Origin: Drosophila pseudoobscura
Lineage: Eukaryota > Arthropoda > Insecta > Diptera > Drosophilidae
Direction: 5' to 3'
Assembly: GCF_009870125.1 (NCBI RefSeq)
Contig: NC_046679.1
Coordinates: 23,002,001 to 23,066,000 of the forward strand
DNA: 64,000 nt
Shown: piece after piece, positions 39,328-52,033 of the stretch
How the letters are laid out: the number at the start of each line of letters is the position of its first letter
How positions within the stretch are numbered: position 1 is the stretch's first letter
Notes under the pieces: model-generated
Seen by the model: the letters and a program-made list of their open reading frames with translations, nothing else
Told to the model about the DNA's origin: nothing
Database searches by the model: none
Translations under genes and position numbers: made by a program

Positions 39328-40290
39328 ACTGGGAGTCGAGACCAGAGAGTGTCCAACAAATGAAGCCTGAAGATCGTTGGACATGGGTTGGTTTTTTGGT
39401 TTTTGGTTTGTGTTTTTCTTAAATTTTTTTTTGGGTTTTGGTCATTTTGTTGGGATTGGATCCTCGAGTATAAGCGACTTTTATAATTATGTCTACGCAT
39501 AAAAATCACATAAATTTGTGCATAAATGCAACAACAATAACGAGCCCTACATAATAAATGATGGCGCTTAAAATTTTCAACATCTCCATGGAGACAAAAC
39601 GATAAAAATCGCCGTTTGAAGTTGGAGCCCACCTCCCGAAAAAAGCGACAGATACTGGAACCAAAAACTGGTCAAGTGCTTTGCTCAACTTCTCGTCTTA
39701 TGAATGAATTAATGCATTTATTTTTCTGACTTTTTTTGGTAATACATTTTTAATGCAACTTAAACAAAAAAGCTGCCTTTTTTGTCATTAATAAAATTCA
39801 ATGTTTGAGTTAGGTTTTTTTCTCGTTTCGGCTGGGTGTTTTTATTATTTATGATAGTCGGCGCCACATAGCGCCGTTTGACTCCGCCAAATGAGTTGTT
39901 TTGGGTTCAGGGGAATCGATTTTGTAGTTTGTTAGAATCGGACATTTTTAAACCAAAAAATAACTAAAGAAGACAATAAATGATCCCGTGTAATGCCCAA
40001 AGATTGATTGATTCAAGTGGAATCTGCATTAATAACTCAAACGCTTTTTATCCGGACAACCGATATTTATAGGAAAGGCTAATAAAGAGTTTGTCTTAGG
40101 GAAATTATTGCTCCGATTAAAGATCATTCTAAATTCTAAATTTATATAGCTTTCTTTTACAATCCTCAATACCTTTCTCCCATTCATTTTCAACAGCGAT
40201 TTGCCAAACGAAATCCCTGATTTCTCACGCATCTCAACCCGCCCGATGATTCATTTGTAACTCGAACTCGGGACCAGAGTGCAACGATTG

Positions 40291-40330
40291 ATGATATATA
40301 CTATATACACACACATATAGTATACATCAT
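40291..40330. repeat. 40-bp inverted repeat (16-bp arms, 8-base loop)
   Basis: Left arm ATGATATATACTATAT (40291-40306) and right arm ATATAGTATACATCAT (40315-40330) pair at 15 of 16 positions around a loop of ACACACAC. It could form a hairpin or cruciform. It is too short for a typical microRNA precursor. Confidence 0.85.
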
Positions 40331-40500
40331 GTGTGTATATCCCGGTGTATGTGTAAGCTCGCCCTGAAACACTCCACTCAGTTTTGACATTTATATTTAT
40401 TTCAACGTGCAGCGGCCTGAGCTCTGAGGTTCTCCCAATGCAGTTTGAATTATAACCAATGGACACGCAAAGGTGGCCAAAACTTCTCCTGCTCGCCCAG

Positions 40501-40540
40501 CGCCTCCTCCTCCTCCTCCGCCTCCTTCTACTCCTCCTTC
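40501..40540. repeat. CTC/CCT triplet repeat
   Basis: CTC-type triplet run with interruptions. Simple sequence. Confidence 0.75.
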
Positions 40541-42814
40541 ACGTCCACATGTCGTTTATTTTTGGTATGGGATGAGCGTGACTTTGGTTCTGGTTTACTT
40601 ATTTTTTCCGTTGGTCCTTCTGCTGTTCCTGGGCGCCCGCAAGGAATGCGCCACAAATAAAGTAAAATTAATAATATCGCACGTTGATTGTTGTTGCTAC
40701 ACTTTTTATTGTTTTTGTTCGCATATTTCTCTTCGCTCTTTCCACTCGTCCTCTCTTTTTGTTTCGCTTTGTATGGAAGAAATAAATGTCAAGAAGCAAA
40801 GCAAAATATTTCGTTTGCCCCAGAGCAGATGGGTCCGAGTCCGAGTCCGAGCCGGAGTCTCCTCCTTGGCCTCTTCGTACTGGTGCGTGTGGCACTGAAA
40901 GTTTGTCGAATGAAAAATTACACAGTCGAATGATAAATAACATAACTCAAAAGGAACGAAAGGGCATAAAAAGTGAGGGATATATATGGCCAGCCAAAGT
41001 GTTTCTCTTCTCAAGGAGTTGTGGGAGCCATAACTGCTGTGCTTCCAGCCCCAGAGCAGGCCATACATCAGGAGAGAGAACAATAAATATATCTGGTTGG
41101 GATAGGTCTCGAGTGAACTGGGAGCTAGAAAAAGATAGGTTCCTTTGTTTCCAAACTATGAATGAAAGTTGAGTTAAGGCTTGAGATCCTTCAAGAAAAA
41201 ACCTTGAAATTTTGTGCAAATCTGTTCTGTTTTGTGTAAATCTGTTCCCACAATCACTCCCACACCTTCTCTTTTGTGAATTTTGATGATTACTAAGAAC
41301 TTTTAAATATATTCATCCAGTTTCGAGCAGAAAAAGAATCCCATATGGAAAAGAAAGGACCACGAACCAATAACCCAAATACCTTTGTTGCCATGGAAAT
41401 TCCTTTCAAATACCCCTGAAAATATGCAACCAAATTTGTCATCAAAGACATCTGCCCATCCATCCATCAACCAACAAACCAAATTAAATAATATTGTATT
41501 TAAAATTTAATGAAAAACACTTTCCCCTGTCCCAGGCCCCCTTGACCCTTTACCCCAGCCCCACCCTCAAAGCAACAGGGGGCCTCGCGCGAAACGGAAA
41601 TGCTGAAACAGCCAAAAAAAAAATTTCACGCCTTCTTTAACAGAATTTATTAAAAAACAGTATTACAAAAGTAGTAGCCGAACATCGTAGATGGGAACAT
41701 GGTAACCAAAGCACACCCAAAAGCGAAAAACGAATGTTATATATTTTATGCCCTGTGAAGAGTCAAATCAAAGAGCGAGGGGTACCAATGGGGGGTCAGA
41801 GCGGGGTTCACACATCTGTGATACTTTTTTTTATGTGGACAAAAACCAACAGCAACAGCAACAACAGAAAATGCCATAATAATAGTTGCGAAAAGCAATT
41901 AGACAAACTAATAAAGGCAAATCCCTCTATACAAAAGGTCAGAAAAGTGCGTGCCACCGAAAGGGAGTGAGTGCGATGGCTATATGCACGTAGGCTCAAT
42001 GCCAAACCCCCAATGGCGTTGAGCAAGCGAGACGGCAATAGTGTGTGGTGAGGATGATGATGATGCATTCTCTGGTGCTGCGCTAGGCATGCGTTTTATT
42101 TTTCACCTGGGGCGTGCTGAAATGTTCCAGAAAGAGAGAGAGAGAGAGAAGAAAGGAAAGAGGAGTAGGAGAATGAGATGAGTATGAGCCTGAGAAGGGA
42201 TAAAGTCAAGAAAGCACAAAATCTGTTTCAAGTTTCGCCCTTAGGTGATGGAGATTGTTGCTTCTGTATGACGATCGTCAAATTGTGCATGATTGTGCCT
42301 GTACCTTCCATCATTCTGATTCCCTTTACCACTACCCTAGCCCCTTGGCAAAAGCCAAACGTAATTGCGTTTAGAAGTGCGTGTACTTGAGCCTTTCTGC
42401 CATCTTTGGGTCTTACGCTTTTGTTGTGTCGGCTTTTTGCCGTTACAAATATGTTTTGAAAGCAAAGTCATACCGGATCACAATAGGCCTGGGGCGGGGG
42501 GAAACTACCTATGTACACATAGGGCGGCGGCCAGCCCTTTCTAATGCTCAAAAATTAGTTTTCTGAAGTGGTTTTTATTATACGTAGACCCAATGGATAT
42601 GCCTCAGTTGGTAATGAAGTGAGTGGAAAGATATTTTGAAAGAGTTTTGTACTTTGTGGGGGGCCTATCATATAGGAACTGGTAAGGGAGTCCCCTATTC
42701 CAAGAGTGTAAACTGAAAGTGCGGGAAGAATATTTAATACGAGAGAACTAAAAAAGGAAATGCCGATATGAATGGGAGTGCAGAGGTAAAACGCGTTTCT
42801 TTGAGCTAGTATGT

Positions 42815-42820
42815 TTTATT
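42815..42820 (-). terminator. Candidate polyadenylation signal of the 42982-43290 gene
   Basis: AATAAA on the minus strand, about 165 bases after the stop codon, gives a short 3' UTR typical of a small Drosophila gene. Confidence 0.45.
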
Positions 42821-42981
42821 TAGAATCAAGAAATGAACACGAATCAATTAGGTAACTGAATAACTCGATCAACGAATAAAAGCTTTGGTTGGCTCTTGAT
42901 TGTACAATTATTTCTTTTTCTTTTCTTTTCTTTTAACTTGAGTTAACTGTTGTACAAGCTCCATGGTCTTTGACCATATGG

Positions 42982-43290
42982 TTATCCCCATTTAGGCTTC
43001 TTCTGAATAGGGTCCAGATTATTAGCACGACGCATCGCGGCTGTCATGCGTTTCTGCAGCCAGCCTTCGATGCCGGGTTGTATAAAGCCTCGCTCTTTTC
43101 TCGCGATCTTCTCGTGGAACTCCTTGGACTCCTCCAGCCATTTGCGGCCGTAGTGCCAGCACATCAGCAGACTCATCTTTGGAGCGTCCTTCTCATAGGA
43201 GGGGGTGAAGGATTGATGTCCGAGATTGTGTTTTTTCGGGTCTTTCGGCAGGTAGGGCTTGGCGCGACTATACTGTTTGTAGACTGTCAT
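42982..43290 (-). CDS. Small YGRKWLE-motif protein, 102 aa, function unknown
   Basis: An intronless frame of 102 codons from ATG (43290) to TAA (42982). The protein is basic, with many Lys and Arg and several Trp, Tyr and Pro. It has no signal peptide or membrane segment. Its centre holds MCWHYGRKWLEESKEF (about residues 43-58), which resembles GWEYGRKWLERRDYI in the divergent gene at 44749-45168. Downstream of the motif both have a basic region with a Trp and KR/RR pairs, so I infer an old duplication. I do not recognise the family. Real coding status is supported by the shared motif between two independent frames, balanced composition, and an AATAAA at the expected distance. Confidence 0.75.
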   Translation of the reverse strand: MTVYKQYSRAKPYLPKDPKKHNLGHQSFTPSYEKDAPKMSLLMCWHYGRKWLEESKEFHEKIARKERGFIQPGIEGWLQKRMTAAMRRANNLDPIQKKPKWG

Positions 43291-44748
43291 GCTAAAAAAT
43301 AAATGTTTTCTTTTCTATCTACCTTTTTTTCGAAATTAATATATCTGCTTGATGGATTCAAACGTCACACTTGATTGGAAAGTGAAGGCTGGAGTGACGA
43401 TTATTCTCTTCTGTGATTCCCAACTGCTAATTGAGTTAGCAGACATAAAACCAAACCGAACCAAACCAAACTATGGCGTGGAAAATGCCGAAATGAAAAC
43501 CCTAAAAACATTTTGCTAATGGCTATAATGGCTCTCTGTGAGCCCAAATGGAGTTGAAAACAAATCGCCCATTTGCTCGGTTCGGTACAAAGAAGCAGGA
43601 CAAAATGCAAACAGATGTAAATCCGTGCGTAAAACCCAAATCAACCAAAAAGTCTCGACTAAAGGAAGATGCCAGGGATGTGAAAAGCACGGCATGAGGG
43701 CACAGTCCAGTCAGCGGGGGCGTTCCTGGCCATAGGTCAAGTATGGAGTGATCCCACTGAGGTCTGAGGCTGTTTACGACACGAGGAAGGCGGCGGAAGT
43801 GGAACAGTTGGACGTGGGGCTCTATAAAGTGGCACAACGCGTGCCAAAAGGTGCAAGAATACATCACAGCGGAAGTGGCTATGGCACCAGCTGGTTTTCC
43901 TACCAGTTCCACGTATCGCAGCGTACTTTTCCCATTCACAATTATGCAATCAAAGTTTTCTGAATGTAACCGTAGTCTACACTGTATGTACATAGGGGTC
44001 ACAATAACCACGTGGTCGCAGCATGATCTAATACTGTGCAAATTTTTCGCAGCTTTCCTTTTTCCTCTGTAGCCCTTTGTGCGCCGCAGCTGTGATGGCT
44101 AGCCTGCTCTCGCGCACTCACACTCACACTCCATTCTTAAACTGCGCTCTGCCTCTCTCTCTCTCTGACGGTTACCGTTGTGCGCTGTCATCATTTCTCA
44201 TCGCTGGCATCGCTCTCCGCCGTTGTGCCGTTGTGCCGTTGTTTCCTTGTAATTTGTCACCGCTGGGAGCCCATTTCTGCGGCGTAATTTGTTTGCAACT
44301 CATTTCGGGATTCATTTCCCTGCCCTGCCTTTCCGCCGTTCGTGTTTGGTGGTTTGGCGCCTTTGTTTTGGTCAATGGTCTTGATGCATTTAATTAAAAT
44401 TATTACGAGTATTGTCTGTAGGTGGAGTGGGTGTGGAGCTTGGGAAAAGGGTTTGGAGATTGTGAGAGGTATCCAAGTGTTATTGATGATATTTTTCATC
44501 CATGTTTTATCAGTAAACTCAGGAACCTTCGGATGTCTACTATTCCCTTAGTCTTACAACCGAGTACGTATTTGGTTAGATGATCTTTGATATCCAGACC
44601 AAGTAGTCTTCGATTTACTTTGTATCAAGTAAATTCCATCCCATCCAAACTCATTCTACAACCAGACAGCATACAGTCAACATCAAACAAATTAAACTGA
44701 AAAACGAAAAACATAAAAACATAAAAACAACAAATTCTGTTTACAAAA
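43291..44748. other. Divergent intergenic region between the two small YGRKWLE genes
   Basis: This 1.46-kb spacer must contain both 5' ends. No coding frame is supported: frames of up to 172 codons overlap on both strands and have no family features. A CT run (44154-44166), a triplicated GTTGTGCC-type stretch (about 44221-44240) and a CAGCGGGGG (near 43717) are visible. No TATA box could be assigned to either gene. Confidence 0.5.
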
Positions 44749-45168
44749 ATGCATAAAGAAGATATTTGGAAACGTTCAAAGCCCATTGTCGCCAAGGATC
44801 ACATCGGAGCGATTCTGCCAGCGACTGTCCGGCCGGATCCCATTCCCGAGAACTGCGACGACGAGCGTCCGTGCATGGGCTACATCCTCGGATGGGAGTA
44901 CGGCCGCAAATGGCTGGAGCGTCGGGACTACATCAAGCGTCACCAGGCGGTGATACAATCCATGGTCCTAATAGTACCGGACTTCGCCTGGTGGGTGAAC
45001 CAGCGCCGTCCCCTCTACGCGCGCAAGCAGCGCTTCCATTCCAAGCCCAAGCCGAAGGCCGGACAGTGGCAACCGATGACCGCCTTTGCAGAGGGCAAGC
45101 AGCGTCGTGAGGCCCAGGAACGCCGTATTCGGGAGTACCGCGATAATTCTAACATTAAAAGCCCGTAG
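44749..45168 (+). CDS. Small YGRKWLE-motif protein, 139 aa, function unknown
   Basis: An intronless frame of 139 codons. ATG follows an A-rich leader, a good Drosophila start context. The protein is basic and Trp/Tyr/Pro-rich. It has an N-terminal Pro-rich part, then GWEYGRKWLERRDYIKRH (about residues 48-65), then a Trp-rich and Arg/Lys-rich tail ending in a likely helix (KQRREAQERRIREYRD). The core motif matches the divergent gene at 42982-43290, so the two are probably paralogues. No signal peptide, membrane span or metal-binding pattern is visible. GC-rich codons contrast with the AT-rich flanks, supporting selection on the frame. The family is not recognised. A role in protein or nucleic-acid binding would only be a guess. 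Confidence 0.8.
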   Translation: MHKEDIWKRSKPIVAKDHIGAILPATVRPDPIPENCDDERPCMGYILGWEYGRKWLERRDYIKRHQAVIQSMVLIVPDFAWWVNQRRPLYARKQRFHSKPKPKAGQWQPMTAFAEGKQRREAQERRIREYRDNSNIKSP

Positions 45169-45372
45169 CGGGACATTTTCAAGGATCTATTGCGGATCCA
45201 CAGTAAAACACAGCACACTTAAAGGGCACACCAGAACACGGAAACGAATGTAACAACACTAGTGACAAAAGCCAACCATAAATTTTCACATATTACATCA
45301 TTTGTGTGGAGAACAGTCTTTTCGAGAAACTCATATTGTATGTCCCAATGGCTTTACACGAATAATCAATCC

Positions 45373-45378
45373 ATTAAA
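45373..45378 (+). terminator. Possible ATTAAA polyadenylation signal
   Basis: The variant hexamer ATTAAA is about 205 bases past the stop of the 44749-45168 gene. No AATAAA is nearer. Confidence 0.3.
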
Positions 45379-48274
45379 TACTGATGCATAGTGTTAAAAA
45401 CGATTAAAATGTTCGTTTCTCTAAAAGAACCTCAGAGAAAACTCTACAGCTCCACAGGTCTACAGGTTTGCAAATATCAAAACTTTTGCGGCTATCAATG
45501 GAACTAGAAACGCATTAGGACCCAATGAACTGAAACTAATGGCAAATAACAATATTCCCTCTCTCACTCAATTTTCAGTTATATTACTATTCTTTTATTG
45601 TTGGTTTTTGCAGAACTCTCCGTAGCAGAAGGTCGAGAAGGAGGAGGCCCGTTCTCAAAACAAACAAAAGCGCAGCATCCGAGAAAACCTTCGCCTCGGA
45701 CCTCTGACGGCGTTTACGCATTTGTTTGTTTGATTGTTGATTCCCTCGTTGAAATGTCAGCCGAATGGAACAATGGATCCACTGCCAGGTCATACTACAT
45801 AAGAACTATATGTACATATGTATATGCAATCACCATCATCATCAGCATCGTTGACGTTTCTTTTTTAATCGTACGCAGAGACCGGGTAAGTGAACAATTG
45901 GCCTGGCCCCGACCCAAGGCCTGTACGTATGTACGTACATCCCATATATAGCTGTTTTTTCTCTCTTGTTGATTTGCATTTCCGCTTCATTAACTTGGGC
46001 ACACATCAAACTATATAGATCAACTATATTATGTGGTATGTATTATACGGTTGGCTTTTTCATGCTTCTATTATATTGCACTTTTGGCGCGTAAAACACA
46101 TACATCTAGTACAGATGTACACAATATTTAAGGGGCGTTATACTTTTAAGCCCTCTAAAAATTGCTCAGTTCCTCGAAGCTCGTCTTTTTTACATCCTTT
46201 TGTTATTCCGTTTTGTTTTATATTTTCGGTTATAATTTTTAGGGGTTTCTTTTTGTTTGCCTAACAAACTTTTACCTTTTTGTGGGCCCGCTTGATTTTC
46301 TTTATTTTTCAATTAAACAAAAACTCATTAGTGTTGATTTGTTACTCAGACCCTTTTTTCTTGGATAATTTATGGCATTTAAAAAGAGTTTGGTAAGAGA
46401 CTTTCCTCCTTACCAGATCGTTCCTTACTTTTCGTAGCTTTTCGAACTTGAATTCCTTTGCGGTCACGTCCATTACTTGTAGAGTATGGAATTATTCTAT
46501 ATCTTAAGAATGACTACGAAATCTTAAACTTTTGTATATTCCTAAAACTTTTACATTCAATCATAAGTAATTACTTTTTCCTTTCAACTTTGATTACACT
46601 TTTGCCACCAAGCCATTTCTTTAATATAAACTTTGGAGACTTTCTCCTCCAATTAACGTAAATTGCCCAACCAATTTTAACATTATTTATGACTTTTCTG
46701 TACAACTACCGAGCAATTATCATTAATAATCATATGGGTTTTTTCTTCACTTATTCTAATCCATTAATTTTGCGCTCATTTCCCCTTGATTTTCAGCCGC
46801 ACCTCTGACAGTCTCTCTCCATCTCGCTCTGGCCATTATCAACAACATATATATATTTTTCCCCACAATTTATGCCACGAAGAACATTTTCCAGCAACAA
46901 CAGAAAGCAATGGGGAAATGGGAAAATGCTTCACACTGTGCTGCAGTTTTCCGCGCATAAATTAATGGAAACGAACGACGATGATCATCATGGGGTCTCA
47001 GGAGGGAAGGACGGTGCAAAGTGGAGTGGTTCTGACGGAAAGAAAGGGCTGGGAAATGTATGATTAAACATTAAACAAGTGGCATAAAAATGGAAAAAAC
47101 CGCTGCGAAACTGCTGCAAGGTGCTCCAATGAAATGTGGGAGAAAATCAACACGATCCGGTGGGGGTCAGGTCAGTTCAGAGGTGCAGACAGAAGTATGA
47201 TGTGTCTCTGGAACGATAGCTTGATTAAAGTAGATTTGAAAAGTGCAGAGAATATATGAATATAATTCAGAAATTGATATATCTTCATTAGTTGTACTTA
47301 GAGCCCAAATTTCACCTCTACATTTCATCTGAACTTTATTCTACATCACTTCAATGTAATATCTCAGAAATTGTGGATAGCATTGAAGATATCTTAGTTT
47401 TCCGTTCTCATAAACGTTCTTAAATGCTCTTGGAGACGAAGAATGTGTCCTTTCAAGGCAGTGGTTCTGCACTAAAGGTTTCTCTTCCTTTTTTAAAGAA
47501 TATACAAAAATCGGAGCACGCTCTTTTGAGGTTAGCCATCACCGGCCGGTTTTCCACAAAATAAATGACAAGCTAGAAATCAGAAAATGATGTCCAATCC
47601 ATTTCTGTAGAATTTATTGAAAAATCAAACAGAAACGTATTTAATTTTGCGGTCGATGGGCCAATGGGCGAACCGCAAAAACTAATTAATTCGCCAAAAC
47701 AACAAAACAACGACCGGGAGTAAGAACAAAATGGCCGCCAACAGAAGCGGAAATGAGCTTTGTGTGCATGTATATGCATGTGTGCGACCGCAAAACAGAT
47801 GCTGATTATGAAGATAATTAATATGGCTAATTAAACTGGCGAATGCGATGCAGAAATTGCATTTGCCAGGCAGCACACAAAACGGGCAGGGAACGGGGTA
47901 CAGGGAAAAGCAGAAAAACAAGCGAAATTTCAACGGCTCCTGCCACATAAAAGCCAATTAATTATTTTTATGGCTACTCCCAGAGCCCACAGGGCCCCCA
48001 GAGCCAAACTCCAACTTCGAGTCCGCCAACGGAAGCCAAGAGTCCGTCGTCTTTTCGCTCTGAACTCGGGGATAATAAAAAATTATGGCCAACGATTTGG
48101 CTCACTCGAAACGAAGCAAAACCAAAAAAAAACAAAAAACAAAAAACAACAAAAACAAGCACTGTGAGCCACTGACCAGGCCAAGTCCGCCCCGTCCGCC
48201 TCTCTTTGCGCTCTTTATACATATATATTTATATACACTTTATCCTGCATACTAAATCCTCGAAAATAAAAGTA

Positions 48275-48305
48275 AGAGCCAGAGCCAGAGCCGGAGCCAC
48301 AGCCA
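48275..48305. repeat. AGAGCC hexamer repeat
   Basis: Five AGAGCC/GGAGCC/ACAGCC units in tandem. Same class as 28486-28530. Confidence 0.75.
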
Positions 48306-51300
48306 TGCAAGGGCCAAAAAGATGGCGCCTTGCTGTGTACAAAATTGATCAGTGGATTCCCTGCCGTTTGAACTATGACGCGATATGTCATCATATTTTC
48401 TCGTTGCAGTTGAAGGGACCTTCCTTATGGTGGTTATCCTCGAGGGGGCAGAGTGGGGGGTAGGTTCTGGTGGCAGAACCATCTTCTGCTTGTGGTTTTT
48501 ACCATGCATATTTCTCACTTTGTCAAACCTTTCGTGCAGTGCGCAAGGCCGCAATGAGATTGGATAGCCCCCACAGGCCCTCTTTGGAAGCACCTCCGAT
48601 TCCTCCTGTACCAGTACCGTACCCCTTCCCCTACTCCCTTTTAGTCAGCTTGTATTTAGCATTTGGCTTGAAAAACATTTATTGCCTGGGCTACCGCAAA
48701 ATCAATTTGGGCTCTTTGTTTCCGATTTTCGCTTGGAGATCGGAGGCTCGGAGGCGCCCCAAAACTCGTCTTGCCTCTGGCCAATCCCCTCTGCTGTGCT
48801 TATGGCCATTTCTCCGCTCCGTTTTATTGGCCAAGGCAATGCGCCTGAGTAATGGCCGCCGGCCCTCTGGGGCTCCCGTCACACTCGATGTCGCTTTTGG
48901 GCCACTTTGGTTACTGCTCTGACTCGTTTTTATTGCAATTTCTGTTCTACTCCCCTTATTTTATTTCTTTAGGGGAATATACATATGTGTTTTCTGGTGG
49001 GTTTTGAATGAAAGAGAATTCCTAAAATAATATACAACAAGCATCTAAGAATCGCCTTCCAAATTCCTCCATTACAACTGCCAGAAATTCCCATTGTCCA
49101 TACTCGTACCAGAGTTCATTAAAAACTCCATTACCCGAAGAGGCTGCACACACAGCAAATCAATTTTGATTTACTTCGAGCAAAAGACCGACCGACAGAC
49201 AGAGAGACAGACAGAGAACATATATCAATATGTTGCCCCCATAGCGGTCAGCCCTCGAAATGGGGCATGTTTTGTGGGGGGCTGATAGCAGGGTTGCCAG
49301 AGCTGGCCATCGAAGAACCGTTCCATCATTCGGAGGAGTACTGATGATGGAAAGTGTCCCACTGTGCGTGCACAAAAAGCAACAACCAAAATAGGAAAGA
49401 AAATAGAAAGAGAAGAGGAGCACCACAATGGACTAGATAGAGTGCCACAGAAAATGGACTGGACTGGAGTGGAGTGGAGTGGTTCGGAGTGCCACAGAGG
49501 ATATTCGAAGACCGAGTGAGCCGCAACAACAATAAACGCTAATAATGCTTAATCAATGTTACACATTACAACAATAAAACACAAGAAACACGCAAGAAAA
49601 AACGAAGGGCCCTACGAAAATCGAAAGAAACCCAGAGTTCAGCTTCATTTGTGCCATGATTTATGGCTTTTTCATTACCGAAAAAAAGAGCGCACCTCTT
49701 CACACCTGTGGAAAAAATGTTGAGGCCGAAATGAAATGAAATGTAATTGAAAATCAACTAAATCGATTTTCAAGAGAGAGAAACAAATTGTTGAAAACAA
49801 TGCGCGGAATTTGTTGCGTACAAATCTGTTATTGTTGTATTTCATTTCGCTTCATTTGCGTTGCGCATTTCAATAATCATTTATATTGTGGCATCACGTT
49901 GATTATAAACACTGGCCGGCGAGGAGTTCATAAATTTCCAAAATGAGCTTCATTACGGACAGACCAGATATTGTTGGTTTAGAAAATTTCCAATTTATTC
50001 TCAGAAGAATAGAAGGAGATCCTTGACGGTCCTTAATCGTTTATCGATTGTTGCAAGAACAGCTTTTGTTTCAATGTGTTGGTATATGCAAAACTTCGCT
50101 CAATACTGGACTAAGAGAGAGAAGAGAGAGATAGCATGGGTGACAAGACGCTTAAATAGAGTTCTTACCCGTCCCCGGACACGTCTCCAGGCTATAAGTC
50201 CGAGAACTGAGGTACTACATATATGTGCAAAAATGATGTTTTCCAACAGGCACACAGCCAGGCAGAAATCAAAATTGTATTTGAAAAACTATAGCAATCG
50301 AAATTCACTGTAAAGCCTAGCTGGCGCATTTATTTCTCTCGCTCTCTCTGCATGCGTTTCCCATAAGAGGCTATCTCCGTTTTTGCAGTTAGTCAGCCAG
50401 TGCTGAATAACAGAAGCAGTATTGAATAATCAATCCATCAAAATTTCAATATAATTAAAAACCTACAACGTAATTTTAAGAAATCTAATGAATCCTTCAC
50501 TCTCTTGCGTTAATTGTATTCCCAATTTTATAGAAATACCATTTCTAATCTTCAAATCAAAGAAAAAGCCCCAGTCCGCTGTCACATCGATAAACTAACG
50601 AGCGTGCAATTATTTTTTGAAAGAAAATTTGGAGGGACTTCTTTGTTTGCGCATTCATTGTGTGCCTCCACCCAGCGGCAGCTGCGTGCCTCCCAAGAAC
50701 CCAATCTGGCACATCTCAAAGCTTTTCATCGCCATGTCAATCCACAACTCCACTCCTCGACACTCGGCACACACTTGGAGCGGAGTCGGCGAGGAATCAC
50801 TGAGGTTATGGGCGGATGTGGCCTGTGGATGTGGTTATATGCGGTGCGGTGTTATCGAGAAGTGCGCCCAGCACGAGTTAAAATTTAATTTAGTGAAAAT
50901 AATTTGCTTAGTCGTGCTGCAAAATTGCATAATTGTCAATGGTTTCGGCCACTCGGCAGAGTTCTCTCTCGCACTCCCGTTCTCATTTGCCGAACTCTTC
51001 TAATGAGGCGGCCACAGCGCCATTTTGTGGCACAAACACATTTGCATATTGGAAAATTATAGCCCTCTGCTCAAAGGCCGACGCCTGCCCCGACGCTGGC
51101 TTCTGCTTCTGGCTTTTGTTAGCGGTGCGGTTGCGCAGAGGGCCAAAGTCGATGCTGAAGCCAGAGCCAGAGACGGAGCGCGTGGTGGCCTGGTGAGGCG
51201 CAATGGGGGGGCGGTCGCTGTCGACGACGAAGTGACCTCCAGCCGCGTCCCAGTGGCGAGGACTTGACTCTTAACTGGCAGTCAGCAGTGAGGCAGGCAG

Positions 51301-52033
51301 GCATTCAGGCGCAGGCAGGCAGTCAGTGAGAATCGAGTGCACGAAAATATGCAAGCAATGCAATGCTCCTACTCCTCTTTCTGGCCTCATGATGAGCTGT
51401 AAAACACGCGTTTTCATAATGTTATTAAACGGAGGAAGAGGTAGTGGAGGAGGGGGAGGAGGAGTAGGAAGAGGGAGCGGCAACCAACGGCCATTTGACA
51501 TGCCAAAAAACACTTCTGTCACAGCAGCAGGAGAAGCAGCAGCAGTCGCAGCAGTTGCCCAGTGGAGAGTAGCATCCAGTGTCCCTAGGGGGTGGCCAGA
51601 CCACAAAAGCGTGCCATACCCGATCCCACCTCTTTCTCGTCGCGATCTTCGGCCGCCTCTTGGCAGCCATGCGACAGGAAACAGCGCAAGCGCCGCCGGA
51701 CCGACCGGATTGGGTTCGTAAATTGAGCGCCGCATGCGTCTGGGCAATTATTTTGCCATAATAAACTTGATACGGAGCGATGCTCTTATCTATGTATGAT
51801 TTCAGATTATCGCAGCAGTGCCGAACCGAACAGTAGCTTTTTAGCTTATTTAATTTCAAATTTAAGCTTTTTTTTATTACCAAGCCGATGGAGCGGCAAG
51901 AGTCAAAGTGGCTGTAAAATGAACAGGAAATAATTTGAAAAGTTTAGTACGCAATGAAGATTTTAATATAATAGCTATATGCTTTGATTGTTTAAAAAAT
52001 TCTTTTTATTTTATTTATTTTATAATAAAAGGA

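Larger units (their letters stand above)
26561..42810. other. Opa upstream non-coding domain
   Basis: About 16 kb without a convincing gene. The longest frames (110-135 codons) have simple-repeat or random translations and no family resemblance. Content includes interrupted hexamer repeats (28486-28530, 29488-29508, 29625-29690, 35313-35344, 39271-39327, 40501-40540), a strong inverted repeat (40291-40330), a kappa-B/Dorsal-like GGGAATTCC (39143-39151), and CTACCTG heptamers (near 29972 and 33080). It most likely carries distal regulatory elements of opa or of the small genes to its right. Confidence 0.6.
45169..51750. other. Intergenic region right of the small gene pair
   Basis: No gene is supported. 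A possible ATTAAA signal for the preceding gene is at 45373-45378. The rest holds hexamer repeats (48275-48305 AGAGCC type; 49459-49490 GGAGT type; 51425-51480 GGA-rich), A-rich and T-rich tracts, and a GGTTGCCAG motif near 49292. A GC-richer block around 51060-51300 and 51430-51720 gives overlapping frames on both strands (up to 158 codons) whose translations are low complexity. Confidence 0.5.

Noticed and set aside
43523-44041. 172-codon minus-strand frame between the two small genes
   Set aside because: Overlapped by several frames on the other strand, no motif, and it would occupy the divergent promoter region.
45598-45951. 117-codon plus-strand frame
   Set aside because: No motif, mixed composition and several in-frame ATG choices without context. 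Not distinguishable from chance.
51271-51883. Overlapping minus- and plus-strand frames of 130-158 codons
   Set aside because: They arise over GGA/GCA simple repeats, overlap each other on both strands and show no family features.
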